Shown here: one piece after another, positions 42,884 to 54,948 of the stretch
Numbering within the stretch: position 1 is the stretch's first letter
How the letters are laid out: every line of letters begins with the position of its first letter
Source: Puccinia triticina
Lineage: Eukaryota > Basidiomycota > Pucciniomycetes > Pucciniales > Pucciniaceae
DNA length: 64,000 nt
Direction of reading: 5' to 3'
NCBI RefSeq assembly: GCF_026914185.1
Contig: NC_070570.1
Span: 1,488,001 to 1,552,000 of the forward strand
The notes under the pieces: generated by a model
Seen by the model: the letters and a program-made list of their open reading frames with translations, nothing else
Told to the model about the DNA's origin: nothing
Database searches by the model: none
Made by a program: the position numbers and the translations under genes

Positions 42884-45711
42884 TTAGGAGATTTCAACTA
42901 TCTCAACCGGCGCAGAATGATCCGACTGGTCGAGTTTAATTTTTTTGGAAGGTGGAGGCTTGGAAGAATCATCCAGCTGATCAATCAATACAATCTCATC
43001 TTCCTTCGATCCATCGGCCTTCTTCGGTGTATCCCGGCTTCTTTTGGCCCCGTTTAGGCCGTTCGTAGTTTTCACTTGTTCAACATCTGAGTCATCATTC
43101 ATGTCGGTCGTCGGATTCAATTTCGGCTCAGGAGGCGGAGGCGGTCGATTGGGTATTTTGGCTGGGAGGCCTTCGACCAATAATTTGTCGTCTGTTGACG
43201 AGGCACTTTTTTCGTGAAAATGGAGATGCATCAAAACCGGAGCATTTAGCAGATGAAAACGGGAAGTAGAACTTAGAAGCGTCGGCGAGGACTTCCGCAA
43301 AACACCCAGCATAAGTACATACCTTTGTGAAATAATGAACATCAGGGGAGCATATTTGTCTGCTTCATCCGTTATCCTCAAAATCCGTTCTGCTTGTCCA
43401 TCTACCAGATTCAACTCCTTGAAGCTTTTCGTCCCGTTTTCCGTGAAGTCGGGGTCGTACAACAATCGGTCGCCTTCTTGGATAGTAATTGATTCATCGT
43501 CTTCATCCTCGTAGAGCTTACCCTTGAGCGCGTGGACTATGAACTGCTTCAATGTGCAGTCTGGGTGTACATGAGCTGTCGCATAAATGACTTGGCAAAC
43601 TTGACAATGAGGATTGGGTGGGTCGATGCTGCCGGCCACAATGATTCGATCCGTTGTCTTACCATACCAGGGTCGACATGCAGTAATCTTGGGTAGAGGA
43701 GGCCCACAATTACCATCATTTGTTGCATGAGCGCCGTTTTGACATGAGTTTTCTTTTTCCGTTGATCGACAAAGGATGTTGATGGCTTGGAAAACAATCA
43801 GGGCCGATACGGCTGAGTTCGTTGTTGCAATGGCAGGAATCTGGTTACGAACATGGCTAGATTAGGATACATTACCTGACCTCCCAATTCTGATCACTCG
43901 GTCAAGGGGATGTAGCGAAACTCACTATATTTCCAGCCATTTCTGTTCAGAACCATAATTATGTGATCATCAATAAGCAGTCTATTTTCGATGCGATTGT
44001 TGGGCTGAGCAGCTTACCTTTGACGTCGAAACGCGTCTTCTGGGGTATACCAAATATACTGGCTCTCAAGTTAGAGGCAGCAGTGACGAAGTCCAATGCG
44101 TCATCGTCGTCTTTATCCCAGCGGAGAGGTTCATGAGCGGCATCTGATTGGATCCGTTTTCCAAGGGCTAGCAAGCTGAACGTAGAATTCACAAAGGTAA
44201 ATGAAGTGGCCTGTCGATGGCGTGTTATGGTCCGAGAATGATCAAGAGCTCGGGATTGCACCTTGAACAAAACAAGTCAAAAGAATCCTTCAGGCTTAAA
44301 GTCTGTTGATCCTTCAAACCTCCGGTACTTGGGGCGTGCTGGTCTTGTTGGCCGTTTTCAGTGTGTGTTTTCTGCGACTTCAGTTCGTCATAGTTCAACG
44401 GCTTCGGAGCTTTTCGCTGTTTCCACATATCGTCCATCATCAAAAGTCGCTTGATATCTTCTTCAAATAGTTTATCGAACACGATTTTGGACATCTCGGG
44501 TGAATCCAGCTGGGCTCTGATTTCTTTCATTCTTTTCACTTCCTCTTTCAAGGCTTCTACCTCTTTCACTGATTGTAAGTGGAAACAAATGAAAACCTGT
44601 CAGTTCTCACTGCAGTCCATTTCAAGGCAAAAGTACAAGAGCTCACCACTTTCGCCATTTTTAATCGCTTCATCTAGATCTGCCCCTTCGTTTTCATCTT
44701 CAGGCCCAAATAGTTGCCTGTTGCGACATGTCACGATGGAAGCATTTATACTTGGCGTCAGTTATTCTGGCCGATCTTCAGTGGATCAGGGTTAAAACTC
44801 ACGGGAAAAGATAATCCTTTGCCCAAACAATGCAATGTATCGGGCTGGATGGTGTGGAGCGAATTGTACATACTGGAAAGGTTTTCGGTAGTGGTTTAGG
44901 CTGACAATCATAGCACTCCATCTTACCCTGAGGAAGAAGTGCGAAGATAGGGGGGAGGGGGGAAATTGAAGACGAAGGGCGGTCAACACGGCTTTTGTGT
45001 GCCTTGCTCAGAATCGTGCCGTAGAAAAATCAGGAGCTAGTGACAGAACTCACACTTCGAATCGGCTGGACTTGTCCGTTGTACCCCGCAGTCCCACTTT
45101 CAATTAACGGCACCTTGGTCATCACGCACATCTTGTTGACATGCCTGCGCGCTGAAAGGTTGTCCAAAGCGTTTAGAACCAGGTCGAATGACTTGAAATA
45201 CGCTTGATCAAATTGAGAATCCATGATGTTGGCATGAAGGGCTTGAATCGTGACGTTCGGGTTGAATGCTGACGCCGTCTCACGAGCTACCTGAGTGTAC
45301 ATTTGTTGGACAGTTTTAGCTCCTTGATGCCTGGGGCCAGCGGTCAAAAGGTTCTCTTACAATCGCTTTGGGTCTCTTCACGTGTTTCTTTTGGAACAAA
45401 AACTGTCGGTTCAGATTTGATGTATCGACTGTGTCCAAGTCGACCTAGAGGGATTGAATCAGACGAAGATGAAGAATTAAGTGTCAGGTTCAAAGACTGT
45501 TGACTTCAAGGGGACTGACGATGGTGATGTGACCGAAGCCAGTGCAGACTAAGTTTTTAAGTAATTCACATCCAATCCCACCCGCGCCAATTACCAAGAC
45601 GGAGCTATTCCTGATCCGATCACGCGTTTGAGGGCCGAAAAGCGTCTCGAGGTGGGAGTACCGAGAAGGAGAGGAGACCTGTTCTGGTTTGGATGGTGAT
45701 GTTTGTGACAT
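42884..45711 (-). CDS. UBA2: SUMO-activating enzyme subunit 2
   Basis: Ten exons (45711-45520, 45444-45361, 45290-45054, 44927-44803, 44717-44647, 44568-44262, 44175-44018, 43942-43926, 43840-43323, 43205-42884) join in phase to about 676 residues. Visible in order: the nucleotide-binding loop [17 protein letters not shown]; the adenylation domain with NLNRQFLF and [13 protein letters not shown]; zinc ligands CYDC, paired with CQVC later; the catalytic cysteine (about 191) in [11 protein letters not shown]; the C-terminal ubiquitin-like domain ([29 protein letters not shown]); then a SUMO-interacting motif (DEIVLIDQL) and a basic nuclear signal (PPSKKIKLD). With AOS1 it adenylates SUMO and passes it to UBC9. 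Exon 8 is a 17-base microexon (MAGNI). Intron 9 is 117 bases, in frame and stop-free. The chosen ATG is the second possible; one 13 codons upstream is also in frame. Confidence 0.93.
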
Positions 45712-45929
45712 GGCTACGCGTGCGGTCGATCTGATGCGAGCAATAAGCAATAAGCTATGAGATGGGTCCGGTTGTGGTTGAGGCGTCCAACTGGAATTTG
45801 GAGAATCGAAGGGAAGGCGCAGCGTGAAACTTCGAAGCGTCTGCAGCGGCGTCGATTATGTGTGTAGTACGCAGCAACCAGTTTGCACAGCCACCATTCT
45901 CAAACAGTGAACATCTTTGAAGAGGACAA

Positions 45930-46045
45930 GGTGCTAGCTCATCGTAATGAATAGTACTGGTATCGGACAGGCTGTTCGTAGACACAGACTGGTTGTGAAT
46001 GTCTGAAAATGCGTAGAGCAAGCACAGGCAGTTGGGGGTCCGGTT
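45930..46045 (-). pseudogene. diverged partial duplicate of a COG3 exon and intron end
   Basis: ctggttgtgaatgtctg, tatcggacaggctgttc and cacaggcagttggg match COG3 at about 47165-47255 (ctggttgtgaatgtctgg, tatccggcaggtcgttc, caggcacttcagttggg) in the same order and strand. The match crosses the COG3 intron/exon border, so this is a DNA-level copy, not a retrocopy. It lies between COG3 and UBA2, in the presumed UBA2 promoter region. Frames over it (45755-46170) are not taken as a gene. Confidence 0.6.
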
Positions 46046-46709
46046 GTCGGCGCCAGGGCGTGCCAAAGATGGTGCCCGCCAAAATCTTGACGTGGGCGCG
46101 CACTGGCACCGGTAAGCTGGCTGGGGGGACAGAGTCTCCGCAAGAAAAAATGCTGACGGGACGTGTTCACTGTTGGTAAGAAATCATTCTCCTCGACCTA
46201 CTCTTCAAAATGGACAGTGCCATTTTACTTTAGATGTATCCGGTTTCATGAGACTCAACCGGATCAGGAACTACCAAGAGATCTCCCGGGTAATCCATCA
46301 GCAATCTCACCGTGATAACGCACGCAGAAAGGGATTTTTTTTTTTTGGTTTAACTAATTGTACCATTTTATTTGGAGTCGGGAGAATGAATTGTAGCAGA
46401 AGCAGGCTGAAATTTGCTTGTGTAGAGTCGTCTTCAATAAGTCGTACATTTTCTTATACATACATAACCAATTAAAGATAGGGTTGAAAGAATGATCACA
46501 AGGATAGCTTCGAAGCCAACAAAAAAGGCTCTTCAAATGGAGTGTATAGAACTATACAAAGCTGCTGCTATTTAAGCATTTCATTTCGTACGCCAAACCA
46601 ACTCTCTCCAGTGAGCAGCTTCTGACTGGCTGTGTATGTGATGAGACGGAAAGCCCTAAAATGACGATGCCATACATCGGTAAGAGTGGTCAGCTATTCG
46701 CTCGATTTT
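46046..46709. other. intergenic between COG3 and UBA2
   Basis: 3' flank of COG3. No gene recognised; a T run occurs at 46337. Confidence 0.5.
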
Positions 46710-49128
46710 TTATTTACCCAAGAGTGGCGGGAAACAGACCATCAACCCAGTTTGGATTTCTTGATAGATTGAACTTAGGTATGTTTTCCTGGACGACTCA
46801 GTTAGACTGGAGAGATTTTGGGCATGAGCTTGGATGAATGAAACGAGGGCGTCTCTCAGCTTGATTAGTTCGTTGACAACCTTGCCTTCCTCGGCCGCAC
46901 CGACGAGACTATCATCATCCCTCAGGGACTCCATGCCTATCATCGTCGAGAAGAACCAGGCATACTTCTGACAGACTAGCTTGACGTTGGACTCTTTCTT
47001 CTGCGAAGGTGAGCCCAGACTCTCGATCTCTTTATTCATCTTTGTTTGGAATATCGGCCACAGTTTCATCTTGATCGCCATCAGATGCGTCTCAAATGCC
47101 GGACAGTTCATACTGGCCGCTGAAAGCAGCCCCTCATTCAATTGGATCATCGCATAAATACTGTTGGTATCCGGCAGGTCGTTCATAGACAACAGGCTGG
47201 TTGTGAATGTCTGGAAATGAAACAAGGACAGGCACTTCAGTTGGGAGGATAGGAACTCCGCAGAGAAAAGACTGGGGGGCGCGAAGCTTACCTTGTGATA
47301 CTCGAAAACAGGTTCGATCACTTGTTTAAAGACCAGATCGATGGCAGTTTGGGTCTTTGGCTCATTCAATCCACTATTTGAATTCATTTCGCTGGGAGTT
47401 CCGGTCAAGTAGCTATCTGAATCGGCGATACTGCTGACAAAACTGGATTTCCTAACCATCGCGGTCGCACTACCTGATGGAGAAACCGGGACGGAATCAA
47501 GTCTACTGCTGGGTGGGAATAGTGTCGATGAGGATTCTGAAGTTTGTTCAATCCCCAGAGAAGGCTGTCCAAAAAAATGATTTGCAAAGCTCCATTCTGA
47601 GATCGCGTTGTCTATGGCCACCAGTGATAAGGACCGGAACAAGGCCTCGGGTGGTTGTTGCTGGAAGAGAATGATTGATCAGACCGGTATTTTGATCGTA
47701 TCAAGAGATCGGAAATGATGTCCAGGTCACTGACAAATGAAGAATCCTCAGCCAAATATGCCAAAGTCACGTCTGCCCCGTCTAGTTTAGATTGTGAGAC
47801 TACCGAGTCATCCAGGACTGTGGGACTCGATTGGGCATCGCCAACCAGACCGACTTTAACCCACCCTCGAGCTTTGATTTTCTCCAAGGCTCTAACGTAC
47901 CGACGAAAGCTGGTCTCGAAGTACCATCGGGCCGTTCCGATGTATGCTTTTTGGACCTCGTTGGCTATCCGTGCTGAGTGACGCTGGAGGAAGGCGAAGA
48001 GCGGACGATACTTGAGCAAGAAAGAAGACTGCGTGACTTGAAGATTGGTGGTGATTGAGACCCGGAAAGGACTCAGGGCGGAGATGAAGAACGAGCGGAT
48101 CTTGTGGGCTGCGACGAGTCTCAGTTTATCAGCCACATGATCCGAGGTGTCGATCGGTCGTTTCTCGAAAGAAGATGTGCGTAATGAGACTAATCGGATC
48201 TCCAGCTCTTCAATCGCCGTTAGCCAAGCTTCGTTCGGCTCGGTACTCATGATTGTCGAAATTAACGAGGGTGGTATGACAGTGCTGGAGATGTATGGGG
48301 ACAGTTTGCGTTCAAGTGACCTTCGCCCTTCTAATCGGTTCTCGATCAACTTGGAACGGCCTTGAAGTTCGGCTATCGAGGTAGATACCGATGATAAATC
48401 GGCTTGGAAGTGAGCAAGTAGCTCTGAAAGCAGGTCCAAAAGCTCTCCACTGGTCTTTGACAAAACCGCACGAACTCAGCAAGAATCCCATGAGGCATAT
48501 AGACGTCCAAGGAAGCCGTCGCCAAACTGTAAAAAACTACAAACTTTGATTTCCGCTTGCAAGTCTTCATATTCTTTTTTCCGACCTCCATCTGAGAGCA
48601 GTCGTGACACGAGGTCAGTATGATTGATCTGAAGGAGGGAATGAAAATCAGGGGTAGAAAGGCGCACAAAACTGCTCGACATTATCTGCTAATTTCTCGG
48701 CCCTTGAGGCCTGAAGAGTGTAAGCATGTTCTAGATCCACCGATAGTTGGGCAGCTTGGGGTGCGATCTCAGGGAAATCTGCGGGTGATTCGGGTCTTGC
48801 ATGAGTACGATGGTTGCACTGATGAGGACAATGGGGTATGGACAGTCCACTGAAATTTGAAAAGCGTTCAATCCGACCTTCTGGGCTAATGCGCAAGTTT
48901 TGGAAGGAGGTCAGGATCTAGCGCCCAAAGAGAACGGCAATCAGTGATCTTGTGCAACTCGATAGCAAACGGGACTTTCCTACAGACCAGGTTCGACAGT
49001 GCGCTGGGTGAGAGACCATCAGCCGTGTCGATTCCGAGGGCAGACAAGACACTCGATGAAGACATCGATGCGGATACCAGAGGATTCCAGGCTGGTGAGG
49101 GAGAACTGAGTGGTGATCGAGTGACCAT
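46710..49128 (-). CDS. COG3: conserved oligomeric Golgi complex subunit 3
   Basis: Confident exons are 48454-47735, 47660-47292 and 47210-46710, preceded by an exon ending at 48545 and 5' exons from ATG 49128. Exact splices between 48570 and 48900 are not settled. The protein shows the Sec34/COG3 pattern: a coiled coil leading into TSGELLDLLSELLAHFQ, LQGRSKLIENRLEGRRSLE and KLSPYISSTVIPPSLIS, then QQPPEALFRSLSLVAIDNA. COG is a tethering complex for retrograde vesicles at the Golgi, and COG3 is a core lobe A subunit. The intron at 47291-47211 is in frame without a stop, so open reading continues across it. Transcribed in tandem with UBA2 but with no functional link. The start could be the later ATG at MSSSSVLSALG. 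Confidence 0.85.
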
Positions 49129-50074
49129 GGAGGGACCCGGGGACCCGATTTAGCGACCCCCGGGGAGATGCTTCGATTACTCATGAACTGAGACCGATCT
49201 CAATTTTCCGTGTTACTCATCCGGTGCAAGGGGGTGCCAGCGGGGCGGGGGGCCTGTATGGCCCGGTGTTTTGTAAACACATAGCTCAGCGCGACAACGT
49301 CGGGGCTGAGGATAACTTAGATTAGCGCACAAGGGCGTGCAGCTGCTCTGCGTGGTTTCACGCTAAATCCGTGTGGTTCAATTGCTTTACTTTTTCAGCT
49401 CTGGTTGGTTCCAGAAGCCTAGGCTATCCCGGAAGGGTGAGTACACTGCTTCCCAAGCTAGCCGAGTGAGGGTCGGGGGTAAGGTGCCTCACTCCGGAAG
49501 ACGAGTTCAGGACGTCGACTCGACCTCGAGACGAGGAATGAGTCGCGCCGCTTGGCTTCGTGGCGGAGGGAGAGGAAACCCTTACAAAAACAAAAGTTCT
49601 CGCCACAAGGGCGAGGGGGGTACGACCTCAGACCCAAGGGTGGGTGGGTGGTGTCGAAAAAATTAGGGGCTAATTTCTCAAGCGACGCTTACTAAAGCGC
49701 GGAGAAGCTAAGGGAGACGGGGTTCGCTTTGGTAACGGTGCGATGGGGGAAACATTGGGAGAGGCGCTCCCGTATTTATAGAGGGACCAGTACCTGGGGA
49801 CTGGCTGGAGCGGTTAACTCCTTTGGTCTTCCCTAAGCGGGTGGCCCTTTAAGGGGCCTCTGGGAACGGAAGGGTTTCGAGGTGGTTCCTACTTTTAGCC
49901 CTGTATGGTTTCATCACAAGGCCTGATGGGGGTTTCCCATCCTCTACGGTCGGCGGTAGCATAAACGTGTCGTTCTGCTCCACCGGCGCTTGGGGGGGAT
50001 GACGCGTCTAGAGCATTCACGGAACTAAACACTTCACGCTACGCTTCCAGTAATGGGCAAGCCCTCAACGCGCC
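49129..50074. other. repeat-like intergenic region, possibly LTR-derived
   Basis: From about 49360 to 50040 the sequence is GC-richer, contains tatttataga near 49774 as a TATA-like site, and is flanked by the direct repeat TTCACGCTA (about 49358 and 50032). TG..CA ends and a 5-bp duplication could not be placed, so it is not called an LTR. No coding sequence is recognised. Confidence 0.4.
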
Positions 50075-51882
50075 ATGGACTCTGAACCGAATCCGAGTGA
50101 CCGGAGTAAGTACTTCGATGGTGTACTTCCTCCAGCTCATGTAAGCTGGTCGGCTGACTCTTGCTTGTGATTGCAATCAGCGGACGAAACAAAGGGAAGC
50201 GGTCGCCCCTCATCACCAACCTCGGGAATATCATATGTGCACAAAACCAATCAAGGCAATCCTGCCCCCGCCCAACGCACCCGTCCAGATAGCGCTGCTA
50301 CTCCCACCAAACGCGCCCGTACAGATAGCGATCCTACCTGGGCCTCCTCGAACAGGATGGTCACCGACTCGGCAACCGCAAACACGTCGAATGCTGTACT
50401 CCAGCACCTTGAGGAAAACGAGCACTTGCGGCGGCGCGTGGAGCACTGTGAAAATCATATTCTTGCCTTGGAGGCACTGGTTGCTAAACTTCAGGCCGAC
50501 GTGGCTCAGTTGGCATCCCTGAAACCCGCGATCCAAAAAATCGATGATCTCGCAAACGTCGTCTCCCAGTTGCAATCACGAATTACCAAGCTGAAACCGA
50601 TCGAGGAAAAACAGGAACAGCTTGCCAACCTCGTCGCCTCAATGCAGCAGAAGATCACCGATCACACTGCAAATAATGACACCTTTCAACTTGCTACTCG
50701 TGCCCTAACTCCCCGTGGTTTCTCTACCACTCATCCCTCCCAATCCGCACTATTGGAATTTCTCCATGGCTTCAATCATCAAACACTATTACCAACCCAT
50801 TTTGAAAGCCTAGGCTCTGCGATGAACATTTACCTCGAGTCATACCTCGAGTCATATTCCGACTGGGATGGATCTTTGCCTGCAAATCTCCTGCACCGAC
50901 GTTTCATCAAGCCGGAGGAGAAAATTGCACCGGAAGCTTTGGCCAAGCAGCTCTTGGCACTAGGTAAGCTTCATGCTATAATAAATCAAAAATCATTGAA
51001 GCAGATTTTTTTTTTTTGTGCGCAGATCCCAAGGTCATGGATTTGACTTTGAACAAAAATCTCATCCACCCGGCAATCAACATGGCATTATTTGAACACT
51101 TCCAGGAAGAGCCCGATCTCCCCCTTTCACATGCTCGATTACGACGCGCCCTGCAGTACGTGGCCAAAACCTCGTCTGAATGGCCACTCACCCACTTCAA
51201 TCAAAGATGGCCTCAGGTCATCAGAGATTCGATTGTTTTTTTCTATGCTTCACTCGAAGACGAAGCACCCCAGCTGGGCCCCTCCAAGTTCTCCGAGTTC
51301 TTAATGAAAATTCGCGAACTCCAGTCCATTCTTCGTGAGATTAATGACCCGGACGAGACGAACATCATCAAAAGACTTCGCAAGCGACCAGTTCACTATC
51401 TATGTGCCTTCCTGGTGAGCGGAGTCGCCGGACTCATATATGCACCAGGAAGCAAAGCAATACCCCCTGAATGCCTCGTAGTACTTGTCGCGTACCTCAA
51501 GTGGTATCTCTCTCGACCCGCTGCCCTCTCGCTGGAGCCAGACCCATACTGGCCACGAAGCCACATGGCCATTCTCATGCTACTCAAAGCAGGAGACGAA
51601 GTCTCGGACCTCGATCAAATGGTTGCATGCGGAATGACTATTGACTACATCGCCTTTTGGAACCGTCACTCAAGCAAAGAAATACCGTGGCCACATTGGC
51701 GGTCACTCAGAGAAGCAGAAAAGATGCCAGCCGAAATCTCGAGCAAGATGATGGCATTTATCAACTCTACGGATGACGCGGGGAGTGAGTTGAGTCAATC
51801 ACAGTCTCGAGCACTCGACATCACCGACAACGGTAGCTCTAGTCAAAACCCTCCCGCCCCCGCTCAGAACCTGACAAGCTAG
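50075..51882 (+). CDS. hypothetical coiled-coil protein, spliced, possibly a multicopy family
   Basis: Three exons (50075-50105, 50181-50963, 51026-51882) give about 556 residues; the short first exon (MDSEPNPSDR) supplies the ATG. A basic, Ser/Pro-rich N-terminus with TKRARTDSD could be a nuclear signal. Residues of about 85-185 form a long coiled coil (LEENEHLRRRVEHCENHIL, QKIDDLANVVSQLQSRITK). The rest is helical with no known domain (LLEFLHGFNHQTLLPTHFE, RPVHYLCAFLVSGVAGLIY). I do not recognise the function. The style recalls high-copy lineage-specific rust proteins that travel with repeats, and the neighbouring 49.4-50.0-kb DNA is repeat-like. That is inference. The frame is intact with good splice sites, so it may be expressed. 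Confidence 0.65.
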
Positions 51883-54800
51883 CGAGCTAGTTCTTGCCAT
51901 CCAAACTTTCCTCAATTGCTTCCACCCCAGCTAGTTTGGATATCCGGCAGCTGTTTTAGACTAGGCCAACTGATGGAGTCACTCGGTTTTTGTCGCAGAA
52001 ATATTCAGTCTTCATGAACGACCACTCACTTTGGCACTGATTAAGACACAAGTCCCTTGGTCCTCATAACGGATGGCTAAAACAGTACGGAATTAGTTTT
52101 GACTTACTTTGTCCAAGCTTGATCTCACCTCATCAACATCAAGCTGGAACGGAATCTGGAGTACCCCAAAAACGCCAAATCTTGACTAGTGAATCTGATT
52201 GCTAACATCTTATTTGACATCATATGCTTGTACAATCTTTTCCTCTATCTTGTCTTCCTTTTTTGCGATGTTGATCTTCTGGTTTTACTTTGTTTCAAAT
52301 GACGGAGGGAAGGACTGGAAAGAAAAAGAAGCCCTTCCCATCCATGAATCCATATTATCGCAGCAATGCGTTGCAGACACGATAATCAGGGGTTGAAAAG
52401 CTATGATACCACATGAATACTTCCTGGGGAGCCGAAAAAGAAGATCTAGTTACAATCCAACTTACCAGGGTTTTGCTCCGTTATACTCGTAACGTTACCG
52501 CAGTTGGAGGATAGCAGCGGACGTCACGGTACGTGGATAGCTTATGGGAGTGAAATGTGACGAGCCGTGGCAAAGCCGCCTTGAAAGTCTGGGGGGATAC
52601 AGTTAAGTCCTTCAAGCCATCGGGTTCGACAGCCGCGAGGAACTTGATTAGGTTAGTGTAAAGGTTGGCTGTCAATTCTATTTATCTCAAGAACTCCTCT
52701 CACCAGAATCATGTTTGTATCACAAATTACCTGACCATGACTTGGTGAACAATTGCATGGAAAACTTTGGCTGGAAGACACGTCAACTCATGGCTTGATT
52801 GAATTTGAGCAGGACTGCCGAGCAAGACCTCAAGGAATGGATCTCCACCGCCCGGATGATGTTCTATGTTCTAGATGCGAGAGTGATGTGCGAAGTTGAT
52901 GGGCTTCGATCGATGGGCAAGCACTGTTTGGGGGAATTGCGGGATGAGCGATGATCGAGGCGCGATTTCTCTTGGTGTCCGCTCGATTGCGATGAAATCA
53001 TTGGGTTACCAGCGGCATGCAAAGCCTGTGAGAATGTTTGAAGACTCTTCACCCACACTGGTCTCGCCGGCCGCCCGGCCGCCCACACGCCCGGCAGGAA
53101 TGTGCCGAACGATTGAGTCCTGCGCGCTTTACGCTGTGGTACTACCCATGTCATCCCCGGGCACCGCTTGTGTTACATAAGGCTGATGAAGCCTGAGTGT
53201 CATCGTTGGCAGTGCCTCCTATGTAACAGCATGGCCTGCTAGATGCTGGGGCACATCGGCCAAATACGATGGGCTCAATCAGAACAAATTTGACATGGAA
53301 CTTGGTCATCTTTGGTCTCCTTCGAAAGACCCGACAGGAGTCTCGGAGGGAGTCGGCAAGAGGGCCGGCAGCTTGGACCTTCAAAGATGTCATCTCTTGG
53401 CTGAGCTTTGGCCGATCGACACCGGCACGGAGTTTGGCCGACTTGCGCCCATCTTTTCACATGGAGCCGTCAGCACGCCGAGCAGAGTTCGTACCCCTCC
53501 TGTAGGATTATGGGCCATTTTATGGGCAATAACTGGGAGTACAACAGAGTACAACATGTATCCGCATCGCGATGCACCAGAGTGGCTGTATGGACGGAGT
53601 TTTACGGTTGTGTTAGTGCATGCGTTATATGCTGTATCACTCATGCATTATTTCGATACATGCAGACAGTAACAGAGTGTGGGGTAGACGCATGATACGT
53701 AAGGGCCCACGCTAGCGCAATACACAGAGCGCGGGGTAAACGCGGGGTAAACACATAGTTTCAATGAAACGGCCCGTCCCGTAGCGATATGGAATGATGT
53801 CATTGATGTATACAGACCGACGGCAGCCGTCGCCCCGGGGACGGCGACGAAGCACTGGGCAGTGACTCTTGAAGAACACCGCTGAAGAGCTGGAGAAGGA
53901 ACAGGAGGGCGCGCCCATCCAGGCATGATTCCACCATAACCATCCCGATAAGCCTGGAAAACAAAGATATGTAGTAGATATGTCCCTTTCATCCACGCTG
54001 ATAAGCTTAAAGCTGGACGGTGGCCGTACTTTCGCCCCCGATTAGACCATACACACTCGTACTTTCTGTTCATTTCGAACCATCCCCAAAAGATCGATGG
54101 ATGAAAAGTTTCAAGCATACATCAATAAAGCAGCGTCTCATTCAATTTCTATCTTTTGAATCCCTTCAATATCCATACAGAAGCTGTGCCAACCCGGGAT
54201 CCATACAGATTATTTAAATATGTTTTTTATCGTATTGTTAGAGGGATAAAGTCTAAAGATGAGGGCTTGCTTGAGGTTGTGAGATCGATCGGAACGGAGC
54301 GGATGTGCCTGGGCAGGGTGTTGATCTGGAACCCAAGTGCGGAGTATGCACAGTCCTTCCGTTAAGTTGACATCATCAACAGGAGATACTCGAAAGCCAA
54401 GTGCACAACACGCCGCTCGCCGATGTTAATACATTTGTCTTTCTCCCTGTGAGTTTCGGCTGGGGATGAGAGGTAAAAATGGCGCGTAGATGTTACGTTG
54501 TTGGCGGCCAATTATACTGTGCGGCAATTAGATTGTGGGGAAAGACGCTTGGAGCGTCAGAGATGTTGGCGTGTGGCATTCCAATTTTGAACTCTCAGAA
54601 TGAAACCTCCGAAAGCCTTTGGATTGTGGAAACTCGGAGAGAAAAATACTTAGACGTAATTATGGGGTTGTGGGGCGCTGCTCTAATCGTGTACATTATG
54701 TACATAGCCCCATACTCCCAGCAGCATAGGGCGTGATCTTCAGTTCTCGCTCCGGACCAAGCAAACCCTTGGACCCCCGATCTTCCTCTGATTTAAAACG

Positions 54801-54948
54801 CGGCCTCGTCCTCCCCTTCCTCCTCCCTCCTGCCCCGGATAACGCTCTGGTTGATTCCCCCCCCACCTCGACATCCTATCTGCTATTCTTTACCCGCACT
54901 CCCCTGTAGGCCACAACCAGCCCCTTGCAGTGCACCCAGTGAGAAAAG
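51883..54948. other. intergenic, no gene recognised; promoter of the bHLH gene at its end
   Basis: Many overlapping frames of 60-156 residues on both strands between 52480 and 54740 compete with each other, and none shows a domain or splice chain. The cluster at 52860-53650 is GC-rich and could hide a decayed gene. From about 54790 the sequence becomes C-rich, typical of the 5' untranslated region of the next gene. Confidence 0.4.

Noticed and set aside
49356..50040. LTR of a retrotransposon
   Set aside because: TATA-like site and flanking TTCACGCTA repeats are suggestive, but TG..CA ends and a matching short target duplication could not be placed.
52864..54118. A gene in the overlapping frames of 80-156 residues
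   Set aside because: Frames on both strands overlap, none has splice continuity or a domain; GC richness is a sufficient explanation.
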